Positions 1 through 8,327 of a stretch of 64,000 nt of DNA are shown one piece after another. The stretch is taken from the NCBI GenBank assembly GCA_963605405.1, contig CAVCUP010000009.1, forward strand, positions 1-64,000, in the 5' to 3' direction. This DNA is from Paratractidigestivibacter sp963605405 (GTDB taxonomy: Bacteria; Actinomycetota; Coriobacteriia; Coriobacteriales; Atopobiaceae). The notes under the pieces are model-generated. The model saw only the letters and a program-made list of their open reading frames with translations. It was not told where the DNA came from and ran no database searches. The translations under genes and the position numbers were made by a program. The first letter of the stretch is position 1, and the number at the start of each line of letters is the position of its first letter.

Positions 1-125
1 TCACCCCCATATACGCAACGCAGCCGCCGGCCCGATTGCCATCACCCCCGTTTGCGCAACACGCCGCCCCGGCCCGATGGCCGCCACTATCAATCACGCA
101 ACGCGAGTCTCCGCACGGCTGTCGC
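1..125. repeat. 41-42 bp tandem repeat, about three units, running off the left edge
   Basis: The motif CGCAAC recurs at 14, 55 and 97, that is every 41-42 bases. The first two units share TCACCCCC at the start and GGCCCGAT near the end; the third is degenerate. No gene is visible to the left of the LacI gene. The array probably continues beyond the window. Its period matches the arrays at 5.4, 20.5, 32.7 and 47.2 kb, although the unit sequence differs. Confidence 0.6.
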
Positions 126-216
126 CACCGCGATGTGCTCGGCGCATTCCATTAAGAGGCTCGCCTACCGTCGCAGCCCCTCTTTCCGGCGCCGCAGCCG
201 CCGGCGTTGCCGCGAC

Positions 217-1218
217 CTAACGCAGGTCGCGCACCGTGTCGCGCTCGATGAGCTCGCCGGGAACGAGCACGTGCTCGACCGTCTCCGAGGCGCCCGCGAT
301 CTTGTCCACCGCCCAGGCGCCCACGCGCCGGTTGTCGAATCGCACGGTCGTCAGGGCAAGGTCGGGCACCAGGTCGCCCAGCGAATCGTCCACGCCCACG
401 ACGCTCACGTCGTCGGGCACGCGCCGCCCGCGCGACTCAAGGCCCTTGATGCACCCGTAGGCCATCGCGTCGTTGGAGGCGTAGACGGCCGTGCAGGTGG
501 GGTCGTCGGCCAGTGCGACGCCAGCCGCATAGCCGCTCCGGGCCGTCCAATCGCCGCGAATCAGGCGCGGCGCCTCGATGCCGCGGGCGGCGAGCGCCTC
601 TTTCCAGCCCTGCTCGCGTTGCATGCCGGAAAGCGAGCGCGTGGGGCAGCTGATGAAGTGCACCGTCTTGTGCCCGCGCGCGAGCAGGTGCTCCACGACC
701 ATGCGCGAGCAGCCGGCCTGGTCGCTGTCAACCGTGGAGCAGGCGGGGTGCTCGAGCATCGTGACGAGCACCGTCTGCATCCCGGCGAGCGGCTCGAAGG
801 TGCCGAAGTCGGCGGGCATCCGGTTCATGATCACGACCATGCCGTCCACGGGGAGCCCCGCCATGCGGCGAGAAGCCTCCTCCAGGGTATAGGGCGCCTC
901 GAGGCCCGTGAGCGTGATCGCGTAGCCGTGCTTCTCGGCCGCAGTGGAGAAGCCCTCGAGGCGGTCGATGTTTCCCGTGCCCGCGATGTTGAACATGACG
1001 ACGCCAACGGTCTTGAACTTGCCTCGACGCAGGGACCGGCCGGCGAAGTTGGGGCGATACCCCAGCTCGCGCATGGCGGCGCGCACGCGCTCCTTGGTCT
1101 CGGGCCGCACGGACGGCGAGTCGTGGATGGTACGCGAGACGGTCTGCTCCGAGACGCCGGCGAGACGCGCCACGTCCTTGACCGAGACCGACTTTGTTCG
1201 TGCGACGCCACCCGCCAT
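217..1218 (-). CDS. LacI-family repressor, probably of the adjacent beta-galactoside PTS operon
   Basis: This is a DNA-binding sugar-responsive repressor. Residues about 9-55 form the LacI helix-turn-helix (VKDVARLAGVSEQTVSRTI, then a hinge helix). The rest is a periplasmic-binding-protein-like effector domain with the usual GVVMFN, SNDAMAYG and DDSLGDLVPD segments. Length, about 333 residues, is normal. I chose the ATG at 1218 because AAGGGG lies 9-10 bases upstream; an earlier ATG at 1278 would add an unconserved Arg-rich tail. It is divergent from a PTS permease and 6-phospho-beta-galactosidase. Three copies of one near-palindromic site in the 373-bp gap suggest that it controls both directions. 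The inducer is not readable; a phosphorylated galactoside is my inference. Confidence 0.9.
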   Translation of the reverse strand: MAGGVARTKSVSVKDVARLAGVSEQTVSRTIHDSPSVRPETKERVRAAMRELGYRPNFAGRSLRRGKFKTVGVVMFNIAGTGNIDRLEGFSTAAEKHGYAITLTGLEAPYTLEEASRRMAGLPVDGMVVIMNRMPADFGTFEPLAGMQTVLVTMLEHPACSTVDSDQAGCSRMVVEHLLARGHKTVHFISCPTRSLSGMQREQGWKEALAARGIEAPRLIRGDWTARSGYAAGVALADDPTCTAVYASNDAMAYGCIKGLESRGRRVPDDVSVVGVDDSLGDLVPDLALTTVRFDNRRVGAWAVDKIAGASETVEHVLVPGELIERDTVRDLR

Positions 1219-1291
1219 GCCGATAAGCCCCTTACCAATCCGCCGGGACGCGCCGGGGCGAGCAGAACGGGGCCGCAAGCGCCCCTCGCCA

Positions 1292-1305
1292 TGGCAACGT
1301 CGCCA
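1292..1305. promoter_or_regulatory. LacI-type operator O1
   Basis: TGGCAACGTCGCCA is a near-perfect palindrome with a central CG, as LacI-family operators have. It is 74 bases upstream of the repressor start and is identical to the site at 1532. Confidence 0.65.
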
Positions 1306-1414
1306 AATACAACGCCAAGAATTCTAGACAACGCGACGCTTGCGGACAAGAACGCGCCGTTTGCCGACGTTCTCTGCCGTAATAGCGCTTCTCGGCATGT
1401 AGGCGGATGGACAA

Positions 1415-1428
1415 TGTTAACGTTGCCA
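1415..1428. promoter_or_regulatory. LacI-type operator O2
   Basis: TGTTAACGTTGCCA is the degenerate middle copy of the same palindrome. It sits 123 bases from O1 and 117 bases from O3, measured start to start. Confidence 0.5.
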
Positions 1429-1527
1429 TAGAGCAATCACCGCAACCGGGCACGCGGCCTTGCTCTGTACCACCAGGTTTCTTTTGTTTTGCACTACGCA
1501 AGAATCCGGTTCGGTCTCCCGTGTCGG

Positions 1528-1549
1528 AGAATGGCAACGTCGCCATTCT
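1528..1549. promoter_or_regulatory. LacI-type operator O3
   Basis: The 14-base core at 1532-1545 is identical to O1. Here the symmetry extends to 22 bases (AGAATGGC ... GCCATTCT). It lies just upstream of the ribosome-binding site of the PTS gene, a good place to block transcription. Confidence 0.65.
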
Positions 1550-1591
1550 GACAAAAACCACGGGGAGACCCAAACTCCCAAGGAGCGAAGC

Positions 1592-3379
1592 ATGGATAAG
1601 CTCATCGCGACCATCGAGAAGGGCCAGCCCTTCTTCAACGCGATCGCGCGCAACAAGTACCTCAAAGCCATCCGCGACGGCTTTATCTCGGTCATCCCGA
1701 TCATCATCTTCTCGTCCATTTTCTGCCTGGTCTCGGCAGTGCCGAACATCTGGGGCTTCTACTGGCCCGAGGACTTCGACGGCATGCTGTGGAAGGCCTA
1801 CAACTACTCGATGGGCATCCTCGCCGTAGCCTGCGCGGCCACCACGGCCAAGCACTTCTGCGACGCCCAGAACCGCGACCTGCCCAAGAACAACCAGATC
1901 AACTTCATCTCCTGCATGTGCGCGGCCATCGTCGGCTTCCTGCTGCTCTCCAGCGACATGATCTCCGACGCCACGGGCGAGCTCTCCGGCCTGAACGTCG
2001 CGTACCTGGGCTCCAAGGGCCTTCTCACCGCGTTCATCTCGGCCTTCGTCGTGGGCATCGTGTATAAGTTCTTCATCAGCCGCAACATCACCATCAAGAT
2101 GCCCGAGCAGGTCCCGCCCAACATCTCCCAGACCTTCAAGGACATCATCCCGTTCTCCGTCTCCATCGCCGTCTTCTGGGTCGTGAGCATCGCGTTCTCC
2201 TCCGTGTTCGGCTACTGCTTCGCCCAGGGTGTCATCACCGTCTTCCAGCCGCTCTTCACCGCGGCCGACGGCTACATCGGCCTCGCCGTGATCTACGGCG
2301 CCATGAGCCTCTTCTGGTTCGTCGGCGTCCACGGACCCTCGATCGTCGAGCCCGCCATCGCCGCCGCGCTCGTGTCGAACATGACCGACAACATGGCCGC
2401 CTACCAGGCCGGCCAGCACGCTACCGCGGTCCTCACCCAGGGCGCCCAGTACTTCGTCGTCTGCATGGGCGGCACCGGCGCCACGCTCGTCCTCGTCTTC
2501 ATGTTCGCCTTCATGGCCAAGTCCAAGGAGATGCGCGCCGTGGGCAAGGCGGCCGTCGTCCCCGTGTGCTTCGCCGTCAACGAGCCGCTGCTCTTCGCCG
2601 CGCCCATCGTCCTGAACCCGGTCTTCTTCGTGCCGTTCGTCCTGGCCCCCATCGCCAACATCTGGATCCTCAAGCTCTTCATCGACGTCCTCGGCATGAA
2701 CGGCTTCATGTACACCCTGCCCTGGACCACCCCGGGCCCCATCGGCACCATCCTCGGCCTCGGCTTCCAGCCGCTCGCCTTCGTCCTGCTGGCCGTCATC
2801 CTGGTGGTCGACTTCGCCCTGTACTACCCGTTCTTCCGCGTCTACGACGCCCAGAAGTGCGCTGAGGAGGCGGAGGTCTCCGAGGAGGAGCTCGCCGCCA
2901 AGAACGCCGAGAAGGCCGCCAAGCTCACCGACGCCTTCCAGGGCCGCGCCGACGCCAAGTCCGTCGCCGACGGCGCCGCGGCCGGGCTCAACTCCGCGGC
3001 TTCCGCTGCTGCCCCCACTGCCGCCCCCGCTTCCGGCGCCGGCGTCGTGAACGGCGTCGACCTCAACGGCAAGCGCGTCCTGGTCCTTTGTCAGGGCGGC
3101 GGCACCTCCGGGCTTCTCGCCAACGGCCTGGCCAAGGCCGCTGACGCCGCGGGCATCGACCTCACCACCGCCGCCGAGGCCTACGGCAACCACGTGGACA
3201 TGCTGCCCGACTTCGACCTCGTCGTCCTCGCCCCGCAGGCAGCGAGCTATCTCTCCGACCTCGAGAAGGACTGCGCCCGTGTCGGCAACAAGTGCGTCGC
3301 CTGCCGCGGCAAGCAGTACATCGAGCTCTCGCAGAACGGCGAGAAGTCCCTCGCCTTCGTTGCGGACCTGCTCTCCTAG
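1592..3379 (+). CDS. lacE: PTS lactose/cellobiose-family permease, fused EIIC-EIIB
   Basis: Imports a beta-galactoside (or related beta-glycoside) and phosphorylates it. Residues about 1-430 are a membrane-embedded EIIC domain of the LacE/CelB type with the conserved NEPLLF loop (N330, E331). A charged, Ala-rich linker follows (about 430-480). A C-terminal EIIB domain carries the phosphocysteine Cys500 in LCQGGGTSG. The order and length (595 residues) match LacE. The start at 1592 is preceded by AAGGAG at six bases; upstream in-frame codons lie inside the operator. The matching EIIA gene is not in the window, so it must be encoded elsewhere. It precedes the 6-phospho-beta-galactosidase and probably shares a transcript with it. 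Confidence 0.9.
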   Translation: MDKLIATIEKGQPFFNAIARNKYLKAIRDGFISVIPIIIFSSIFCLVSAVPNIWGFYWPEDFDGMLWKAYNYSMGILAVACAATTAKHFCDAQNRDLPKNNQINFISCMCAAIVGFLLLSSDMISDATGELSGLNVAYLGSKGLLTAFISAFVVGIVYKFFISRNITIKMPEQVPPNISQTFKDIIPFSVSIAVFWVVSIAFSSVFGYCFAQGVITVFQPLFTAADGYIGLAVIYGAMSLFWFVGVHGPSIVEPAIAAALVSNMTDNMAAYQAGQHATAVLTQGAQYFVVCMGGTGATLVLVFMFAFMAKSKEMRAVGKAAVVPVCFAVNEPLLFAAPIVLNPVFFVPFVLAPIANIWILKLFIDVLGMNGFMYTLPWTTPGPIGTILGLGFQPLAFVLLAVILVVDFALYYPFFRVYDAQKCAEEAEVSEEELAAKNAEKAAKLTDAFQGRADAKSVADGAAAGLNSAASAAAPTAAPASGAGVVNGVDLNGKRVLVLCQGGGTSGLLANGLAKAADAAGIDLTTAAEAYGNHVDMLPDFDLVVLAPQAASYLSDLEKDCARVGNKCVACRGKQYIELSQNGEKSLAFVADLLS

Positions 3380-3586
3380 GCTCGCCTCCCCCGCGCCGGG
3401 TCCGGGTGTTCCGGGCCCGGTGCCCCTTTACCGGGCGGGCTCCCGCAGCAAGGGCCTCTTCCCGCCGCTGCGCGGCCCGCGACTCGCCCGCACGACTCAC
3501 CCGCACGACTCGCCGGCCTGCTTCCCGGCCCCTCCCGCAGCGCCGGCCAGCCCCGCCTTTATCTCCAACCACCTGCGCTTGATTGG

Positions 3587-5029
3587 ATGACCATGACCGC
3601 AAAAGACACCATCACCAACCCGCCTGCCCAGTTCCCCGAGGACTTCGTCTTCGGCGGGGCCACCGCCGCCTACCAGGTAGAGGGCGAGACCCGCACCCAC
3701 GGCAAGGGCAAGGTCGCCTGGGACGACTTCCTCGCCGCCCAGGGCCGCTTCTCGCCCGACCCGGCGTCCGACTTCTACAACCAGTACCCGCGCGACCTGG
3801 AGCTTTGCGAGCAGTTCCACATCAACGGCATCCGCCTCTCCATCGCGTGGAGCCGCATATTCCCCAACGGCACGGGCGAGGTGAACCCCGAGGGCGTGCG
3901 GTTCTACCACGACCTCTTCGCCGAGTGCCGTCGCCGCCACGTCGAGCCTTACGTGACGCTGCACCACTTCGACACGCCGCTCGCCTTCTTCGAGAAGGGC
4001 GACTTCCTCTGCCGCGAGACCATCGACGCCTTCGTCGAGTACGCGAAGTTCTGCTTCGAGGAATACGCAGACGACGTCACCTACTGGTTCACCTTCAACG
4101 AGATCTGGGCCGACGCCTCCAACACCTACATCGAGGGCACCTTCCCCGGCGGCATGAAGGCGCACCTGGCCGAGGCCTTCCAGTGCGAGCACAACATGAT
4201 GCTGGCGCATGCCCGCGCGGTCCTCGCCTTCCACGAGGCCGGGCACAAGGGAAAGATCGGCGTCATCCAGTCGCTCGAGTTCAAGTACCCGCTCGACGAG
4301 AACGACTTCGGCGATATCCGCGCGGCCAACAACGAGCATGTGCTGCAGAACCAGTTCCTTCTCGACGCCACCTTCCGCGGCGACTACGCGCCCGACACGC
4401 TTGAGGTCGCAAACCGCCTGGCCAAGGTCTCCGGCGGCACCATCGAGATCTCCGACGAGGACCTGGAGATCATGCGCGAGGCGGCCCGTTACAACGACTA
4501 CCTGGGCGTCAACAACTACCAGTGCCGATTCCTCAAGGCCTACGACGGCGAGAACGACCTGCACCACAACGGCACGGGAGAGAAGGGAACCGGGCGCTGG
4601 CGCGTGAAGGGCATCGGCGAGCACGTGAACAAGCCGGGCATCCCCACTACCGACTGGGACTGGATCATCTACCCCAAGGGCCTCTTTGACCTGCTCGTTT
4701 ACATCAAGCACCGTTATCCCAACTACAAGCAGATCTTCATCACCGAGAACGGCATGGGCTACAAGGACCCCTACGTGGACGGCTTCGTGGACGACCAGCC
4801 GCGCATCGACTACATCGAGCAGCACCTGCGCTGGCTGCTCGAGGCGATGAAGGTCGGCGTGAACGTGGGCGGCTACTTCCTCTGGAGCCTGCAGGACCAG
4901 TTCTCCTGGACCAACGGCTACAACAAACGCTACGGCTTCTTCTACGTCGACTTCGAGACGCAGGAGCGCACGCCCAAGGCCAGCGCCTACTGGTATAAGC
5001 ACGTGGCGGAGACGCGCCGGCTGGATTAG
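3587..5029 (+). CDS. lacG: 6-phospho-beta-galactosidase (GH1)
   Basis: Cytosolic hydrolase that splits the phosphorylated disaccharide delivered by the PTS into galactose-6-phosphate and glucose. It is a GH1 TIM barrel of 480 residues with the acid/base glutamate Glu172 in TFNEIW and the nucleophile Glu387 in ITENGMG. The C-terminal stretch SLQDQFSWTNGYNKRYGFFYVD resembles LacG more than plain beta-glucosidases. The Shine-Dalgarno is weak, so the ATG at 3593 is an alternative start. A 207-bp GC-rich gap with short hairpins separates it from lacE, which could lower downstream expression. A strong terminator follows. A 6-phospho-beta-glucosidase is the main alternative. No tagatose-6-phosphate pathway genes lie in the window. 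Confidence 0.88.
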   Translation: MTMTAKDTITNPPAQFPEDFVFGGATAAYQVEGETRTHGKGKVAWDDFLAAQGRFSPDPASDFYNQYPRDLELCEQFHINGIRLSIAWSRIFPNGTGEVNPEGVRFYHDLFAECRRRHVEPYVTLHHFDTPLAFFEKGDFLCRETIDAFVEYAKFCFEEYADDVTYWFTFNEIWADASNTYIEGTFPGGMKAHLAEAFQCEHNMMLAHARAVLAFHEAGHKGKIGVIQSLEFKYPLDENDFGDIRAANNEHVLQNQFLLDATFRGDYAPDTLEVANRLAKVSGGTIEISDEDLEIMREAARYNDYLGVNNYQCRFLKAYDGENDLHHNGTGEKGTGRWRVKGIGEHVNKPGIPTTDWDWIIYPKGLFDLLVYIKHRYPNYKQIFITENGMGYKDPYVDGFVDDQPRIDYIEQHLRWLLEAMKVGVNVGGYFLWSLQDQFSWTNGYNKRYGFFYVDFETQERTPKASAYWYKHVAETRRLD

Positions 5030-5059
5030 CGGACAACGCGCTCACCCCCATGGCTTCGA

Positions 5060-5098
5060 CGCGCCGCAGCCCTTTTGAGCTGCGGCGCGTTTATTTTC
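5060..5098 (+). terminator. Intrinsic terminator after lacG
   Basis: An 11-bp perfect stem (CGCGCCGCAGC / GCTGCGGCGCG, 5060-5070 and 5079-5089) with an 8-base loop is followed by a T-rich run. It closes the PTS operon. Confidence 0.9.
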
Positions 5099-5198
5099 TA
5101 GCGTTCTTGGGAGAAACGTGAGTCGCCGCAAAGGCCCCAGGGCGCTCCGCCGGAGACGTCTTCGAGCCCCAGGCCGCGCCTCCGGCGGCGGAAACGGC

Positions 5199-5383
5199 GT
5201 CGGCGGCATTTTTGCCGCTCGGACCGTGCAGGCGATTTCCAAGCGACGCGTCTACCAGCGGCTCTTCAAACCCCGGGCGCGAGCCTACTCGGGAACCCCG
5301 CTAAAAACTGCCGCCGTCTCGGGTTTCCGCGCCCCGCAGGCGTCTGCCGGCCCGGCTTATGCGCACGGCCGTGGGACATAAGG
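5199..5383. repeat. Dispersed inverted-repeat-bounded element, copy A
   Basis: The core at 5199-5317 is 119 bp, bounded by imperfect inverted ends (GTCGGCGGCATTTTT and CTAAAAACTGCCGCCGTC). It matches the core at 49219-49338 base for base over long stretches without gaps, e.g. GGCGATTTCC and CGACGCGT. Similarity continues to about 5383 (GCTTATGCGC, GTGGGACATAA). A reading frame spans both copies but a coding role is unproven. It is placed between a terminator and a short 42-bp repeat. Confidence 0.7.
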
Positions 5384-5410
5384 CCCGACCATGCGCCAGG
5401 AGTTACGATT

Positions 5411-5483
5411 CGTTAGCGCTTGGAACCTTTTTTCGTCCCAAACGATGAGATTTCTTATCGCTTGGGTCCTTTTCCATGCCAGC
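5411..5483. repeat. Two 42-bp direct-repeat units in the lacG-metF gap
   Basis: CGCTTGG-NN-CCTTTT occurs at 5417 and 5459, 42 bases apart. The rest of the 5384-5607 gap holds no gene. The unit layout (short GC word, two variable bases, CC, T-run) resembles the TGCCAGCGG units at 47 kb. Confidence 0.45.
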
Positions 5484-5607
5484 GGCCTCGATTTCAGAGC
5501 GCAAGATACCGGCGACCATAGTTCTTAAGCGCGTCCCGGCAAGAAACACCGGCGGAGCCGTTTATGAGCAGGGATTCCGTCCTTGCCGGCCAGCCGTCCA
5601 CAACCCC

Positions 5608-6324
5608 CTACGCCCAGCAGGGCCGGCCGGTGGCGCGGATACGGCAGAAATCGCTGCAGAGACAATCTCCGCAGCTCGCGTGGCTCGAGGGCTGCGGCTC
5701 ACCGAAGAGCCCTATCACCGCGGTCACGGACTTGGTGGGCGTCATGAGCAGGCTCTTCGAGAGCGTGATGCCGAGCCTGCGCTGGGCATCCACAGTGGCA
5801 AGGAGCACCGGCTGGGTCTCGAGCGGCATGTCCCCGTACCCAGGCGAGAACCTGAAGTTCGTGTAAAGCCCGCGCTCCCGAGCCCAGGCGACCACGCTCG
5901 CCTCGCAGGCATCGGCCGCGCGCTCGACCGCGGTGGTGCCGGCCGCATCGAAGACGACCTGCTCGACCGGGTCAGTCAGGCTGAGGCGCCTGAGCTCGCG
6001 CTCCACGCCCATCCCCACCGTCACCGCCATGACGGCGACCGAGGAGGCGCCTGCCATGTGACGCTCCATCGACTCGCCGATGAGCTGCATGGATGTCCCC
6101 GTGAGCTGGACCGCCGGCCGGCCGTCCCCGGTCGGCTCGCGCCCCGACACGTCGAAGACGTCCCAGGAGGCCATCGGGCGCGCGATCCCGAGGCATCTCT
6201 CTACGACGCCATCGATGCGAGCGTCGAGCTCGGGCGTCATCGGCTGACCGGAATAGCCCATATAACGCAGGACCTCCGCCCGGTCGACGGAGGTCACCTG
6301 GTATTTCTCGACCTTAAGGGCCAT
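5608..6324 (-). CDS. Stand-alone MetH reactivation (AdoMet-binding) domain protein
   Basis: Resembles the C-terminal activation domain of cobalamin-dependent methionine synthase, which binds S-adenosylmethionine and remethylates oxidised cobalamin. Visible signs are the central segment SVAVMAVTVGMG, the DAAGTTAVERAAD helix, and RFSPGYGDMPLETQP, the family's AdoMet-binding RxxPGY-type motif. It ends with LCSDFCRIR after a Cys pair, unusual for full-length MetH. The start at 6324 is 17 bases after metF and a long Arg-rich upstream extension looks non-coding. It is cotranscribed with metF, so it probably serves a split methionine synthase whose other domains lie outside the window. Confidence 0.85.
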   Translation of the reverse strand: MALKVEKYQVTSVDRAEVLRYMGYSGQPMTPELDARIDGVVERCLGIARPMASWDVFDVSGREPTGDGRPAVQLTGTSMQLIGESMERHMAGASSVAVMAVTVGMGVERELRRLSLTDPVEQVVFDAAGTTAVERAADACEASVVAWARERGLYTNFRFSPGYGDMPLETQPVLLATVDAQRRLGITLSKSLLMTPTKSVTAVIGLFGEPQPSSHASCGDCLCSDFCRIRATGRPCWA

Positions 6325-6341
6325 GGAGGCGCCGCCCGCGC

Positions 6342-7211
6342 TTAGGCGCCGAGGTAGCCGCAGGCGCTGAGCGCGCTCGCGGCGGCGTCCGCGATGGCGG
6401 GCTTGTTCATGCTGTACACGTGCAGCCCGTCCACGCCGTTGGCGGCGAGGTCGCACAGCTGCTCGCAGGCGTACTCGATGCCCGCCTGAGCCTGGCTCAG
6501 AGGGTCGTCACCCGCCTGCACAAGACGCTTGACGACCTTGGCAGGGATCGACGCGCCGCAGTTGAACGCCATGCGCTGAATCTGCTTAACGCTGGTAAAG
6601 GGCATGATGCCGACGACGATGGGCAGCTTGACGCGATGCCGCAGGCACTTCTCGCGGAATCGGTAGAAGTCCTCATTGCGGAAGAAAAGCTGGCTCACGA
6701 AGTAGTCGGCGCCCGCCTCCTGCTTCTGGTACAGCGCCTCGAAGTCGCTCTCCTCGGTCGGGGACTCGACGTGGCCCTCGGGGTAGCACGCCGCCCCGAT
6801 AGAGAGCCCGGGGTGGGCTCCGCGCAGATAGGCGATGAGGTCGGAGGCGTGCGCGAAGTCGACGACGTCGCGGTCCGGGCGACGGTCGCCGCGAAGGGCG
6901 AGGATGTTCTGCACGCCCGCGGCGTCGAGCTTCCCCACATAGCGGTCGACGTCGGCCGCCGTGGCCCCCATGCAGGTCAGGTGCGCGAGGGCCGTGGTAT
7001 CGAGCTTCTTCTCGATGGCCTCGGCGATGTCGACGGTGTTCTCCGAGTTGCCGGAGCCGCCCGCGGAGTAGGTGACGCTGATCCAGTCGGGCTCGTGCGA
7101 GGCGAGCGCGCCCGCGACCTCGTAGGCCTTCTCGAGCGGAAGGTCGCCCTTCGGGGGAAATATCTCGAAGGAGAAGGTCTGCTTCGAGGCGAGCTTATCG
7201 CTGATTTTCAT
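6342..7211 (-). CDS. metF: 5,10-methylenetetrahydrofolate reductase
   Basis: Reduces methylene-THF to methyl-THF, the methyl donor for methionine synthesis. The 289-residue TIM barrel has the N-terminal FSFEIFPPKG motif with the catalytic glutamate, the folate/FAD segments ALRGDRRP and GAACYPEGHVES, and the ADYFVSQLFF strand. It is first in a two-gene leftward operon with the MetH activation domain. The upstream AAAGGCG is a modest Shine-Dalgarno. In anaerobes MetF can also serve C1 metabolism, but the partner gene points to methionine. Confidence 0.93.
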   Translation of the reverse strand: MKISDKLASKQTFSFEIFPPKGDLPLEKAYEVAGALASHEPDWISVTYSAGGSGNSENTVDIAEAIEKKLDTTALAHLTCMGATAADVDRYVGKLDAAGVQNILALRGDRRPDRDVVDFAHASDLIAYLRGAHPGLSIGAACYPEGHVESPTEESDFEALYQKQEAGADYFVSQLFFRNEDFYRFREKCLRHRVKLPIVVGIMPFTSVKQIQRMAFNCGASIPAKVVKRLVQAGDDPLSQAQAGIEYACEQLCDLAANGVDGLHVYSMNKPAIADAAASALSACGYLGA

Positions 7212-7289
7212 GGGGCACCGCGCCTTTCTCGCTGGAATTCGTCGGTCTATCTTAGCGCGAACGCGCGTGCTCGGGAGAGCGGGCGGGGC

Positions 7290-7766
7290 TCAGGCGACGC
7301 CGCATGCGGTCACGAGGGCCATCGCGAGCGCGATCGAAGGAGCCATGGGCATCGTGCCCGGTCGGAAGGGCGCGCGATCGCGACCGGGCACGGCGGCGTG
7401 GCACGCAAGCGCGATCACGCAGGATGCGCCGACCACGGCAAGGCCGCCCACGGGCCCCGCCCAAAGCCCGAGCGCCGACCAGAGCTTGACGTCGCCTGCG
7501 CCGATTCCCGCCGAGCCGAAGACCCTCCAGGCCAGCGCGCGAACAGCGAGAAGGAAAGCAAACACGCAAGCGGCACCCTCCACCGATGCCGCCGCCGCAT
7601 GCCCGACGTCGCGCTCGGCAACGACCGAGACCAAACGCGCCGCGACCACGGCCGCGACGCACTCGTTGGGAATCTCCCGCGCCGCGATATCGCGCGCAGA
7701 TGCGGCGAGAAGCGCCCAGAACAGGGCAACAAGGGCCAGGCCACCGACGATGTCCCGCAAGTCCAT
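7290..7766 (-). CDS. Small prepilin peptidase (A24 family), orphan
   Basis: Integral-membrane aspartyl peptidase of the TadV/CpaA size class (158 residues) that would cleave type IV-like prepilins. The two catalytic aspartates are visible as Asp26 in RDIAAREIPN and Asp92 in GAGDVKL. About five to six hydrophobic segments surround them, and there is no N-terminal methylase domain. I started at 7766 (GGGGAAG upstream); the frame stays open to about 7883 through a heptanucleotide repeat. No pilin, ATPase or other pilus gene is nearby, so its substrates are encoded elsewhere. Confidence 0.82.
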   Translation of the reverse strand: MDLRDIVGGLALVALFWALLAASARDIAAREIPNECVAAVVAARLVSVVAERDVGHAAAASVEGAACVFAFLLAVRALAWRVFGSAGIGAGDVKLWSALGLWAGPVGGLAVVGASCVIALACHAAVPGRDRAPFRPGTMPMAPSIALAMALVTACGVA

Positions 7767-7853
7767 GGATCTTCCCCTTCGTTCCGGGCACGGGTCCGCT
7801 GCCCATGCTGCCGCTTTTCGTTCGAGCCCACGCCGATGCCCTACGCCCGAGAC

Positions 7854-7894
7854 ACCAGGCACCAGGCACCAGGCACCAGGCACCAGGCACCAGG
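7854..7894. repeat. Heptanucleotide tandem repeat (ACCAGGC), nearly six copies
   Basis: Five exact copies and a partial sixth, 41 bases in all. It lies 88 bases upstream of the prepilin peptidase start, in a frame open to that gene. A 7-base unit would shift the reading frame with each slippage event. Confidence 0.85.
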
Positions 7895-8121
7895 ACCGCG
7901 ATTCTGCCCAAGCGCGCTAGAAGGCGCAACCGTGATATTTCTTTCCGATTCAGTATTTGATGTAAACTACGAGAATCTCCCGTCGTACCCCAGGGCCAAA
8001 GCACGGAAGTTCGCATAAACGCCGGGCACGGAAAGATTCGCGTAAGATTCGAGCGCCGCGGCGAGCCCCGGCCCATCTCGCCTGGCGCGAGAGGCCGCGC
8101 CTCTCGCGATGACGCCGCCAC

Positions 8122-8204
8122 AGCGCTCGCCCTCTCGCCGCAGCGCACGCCTCCCCCGCCGCAGCGCTCACCACTCTCGCCGCAGCGCAGGCCCCTCTCG
8201 CCGC
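8122..8204. repeat. About 21-bp imperfect tandem repeat, four units
   Basis: Units of 20-21 bases begin AGCGC and end CTCGCCGC or a close variant. They fill the non-coding gap between the prepilin peptidase and the CDF gene. No function is visible. Confidence 0.6.
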
Positions 8205-8327
8205 AAGCAAGTAGCAATGAGGTAACTTGTTATCTCTGTGTTCAAACGCCCGAGTTAACCAAGGCACCGCCCAACAACGCGATAACCTTGCCAAACACGT
8301 CGTAAGCACCATTCGAAATCAGCGCAC

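Noticed and set aside
1460..1591. A 44-residue N-terminal extension of the PTS permease
   Set aside because: It runs through the operator, is Cys/Arg-rich and unlike the family; AAGGAG at 1580 supports the start at 1592.
5118..5381. An 87-codon Arg-rich frame between lacG and metF
   Set aside because: It coincides with the dispersed inverted-repeat element, has no ribosome-binding site, and its composition follows GC-rich DNA; kept as a repeat instead.
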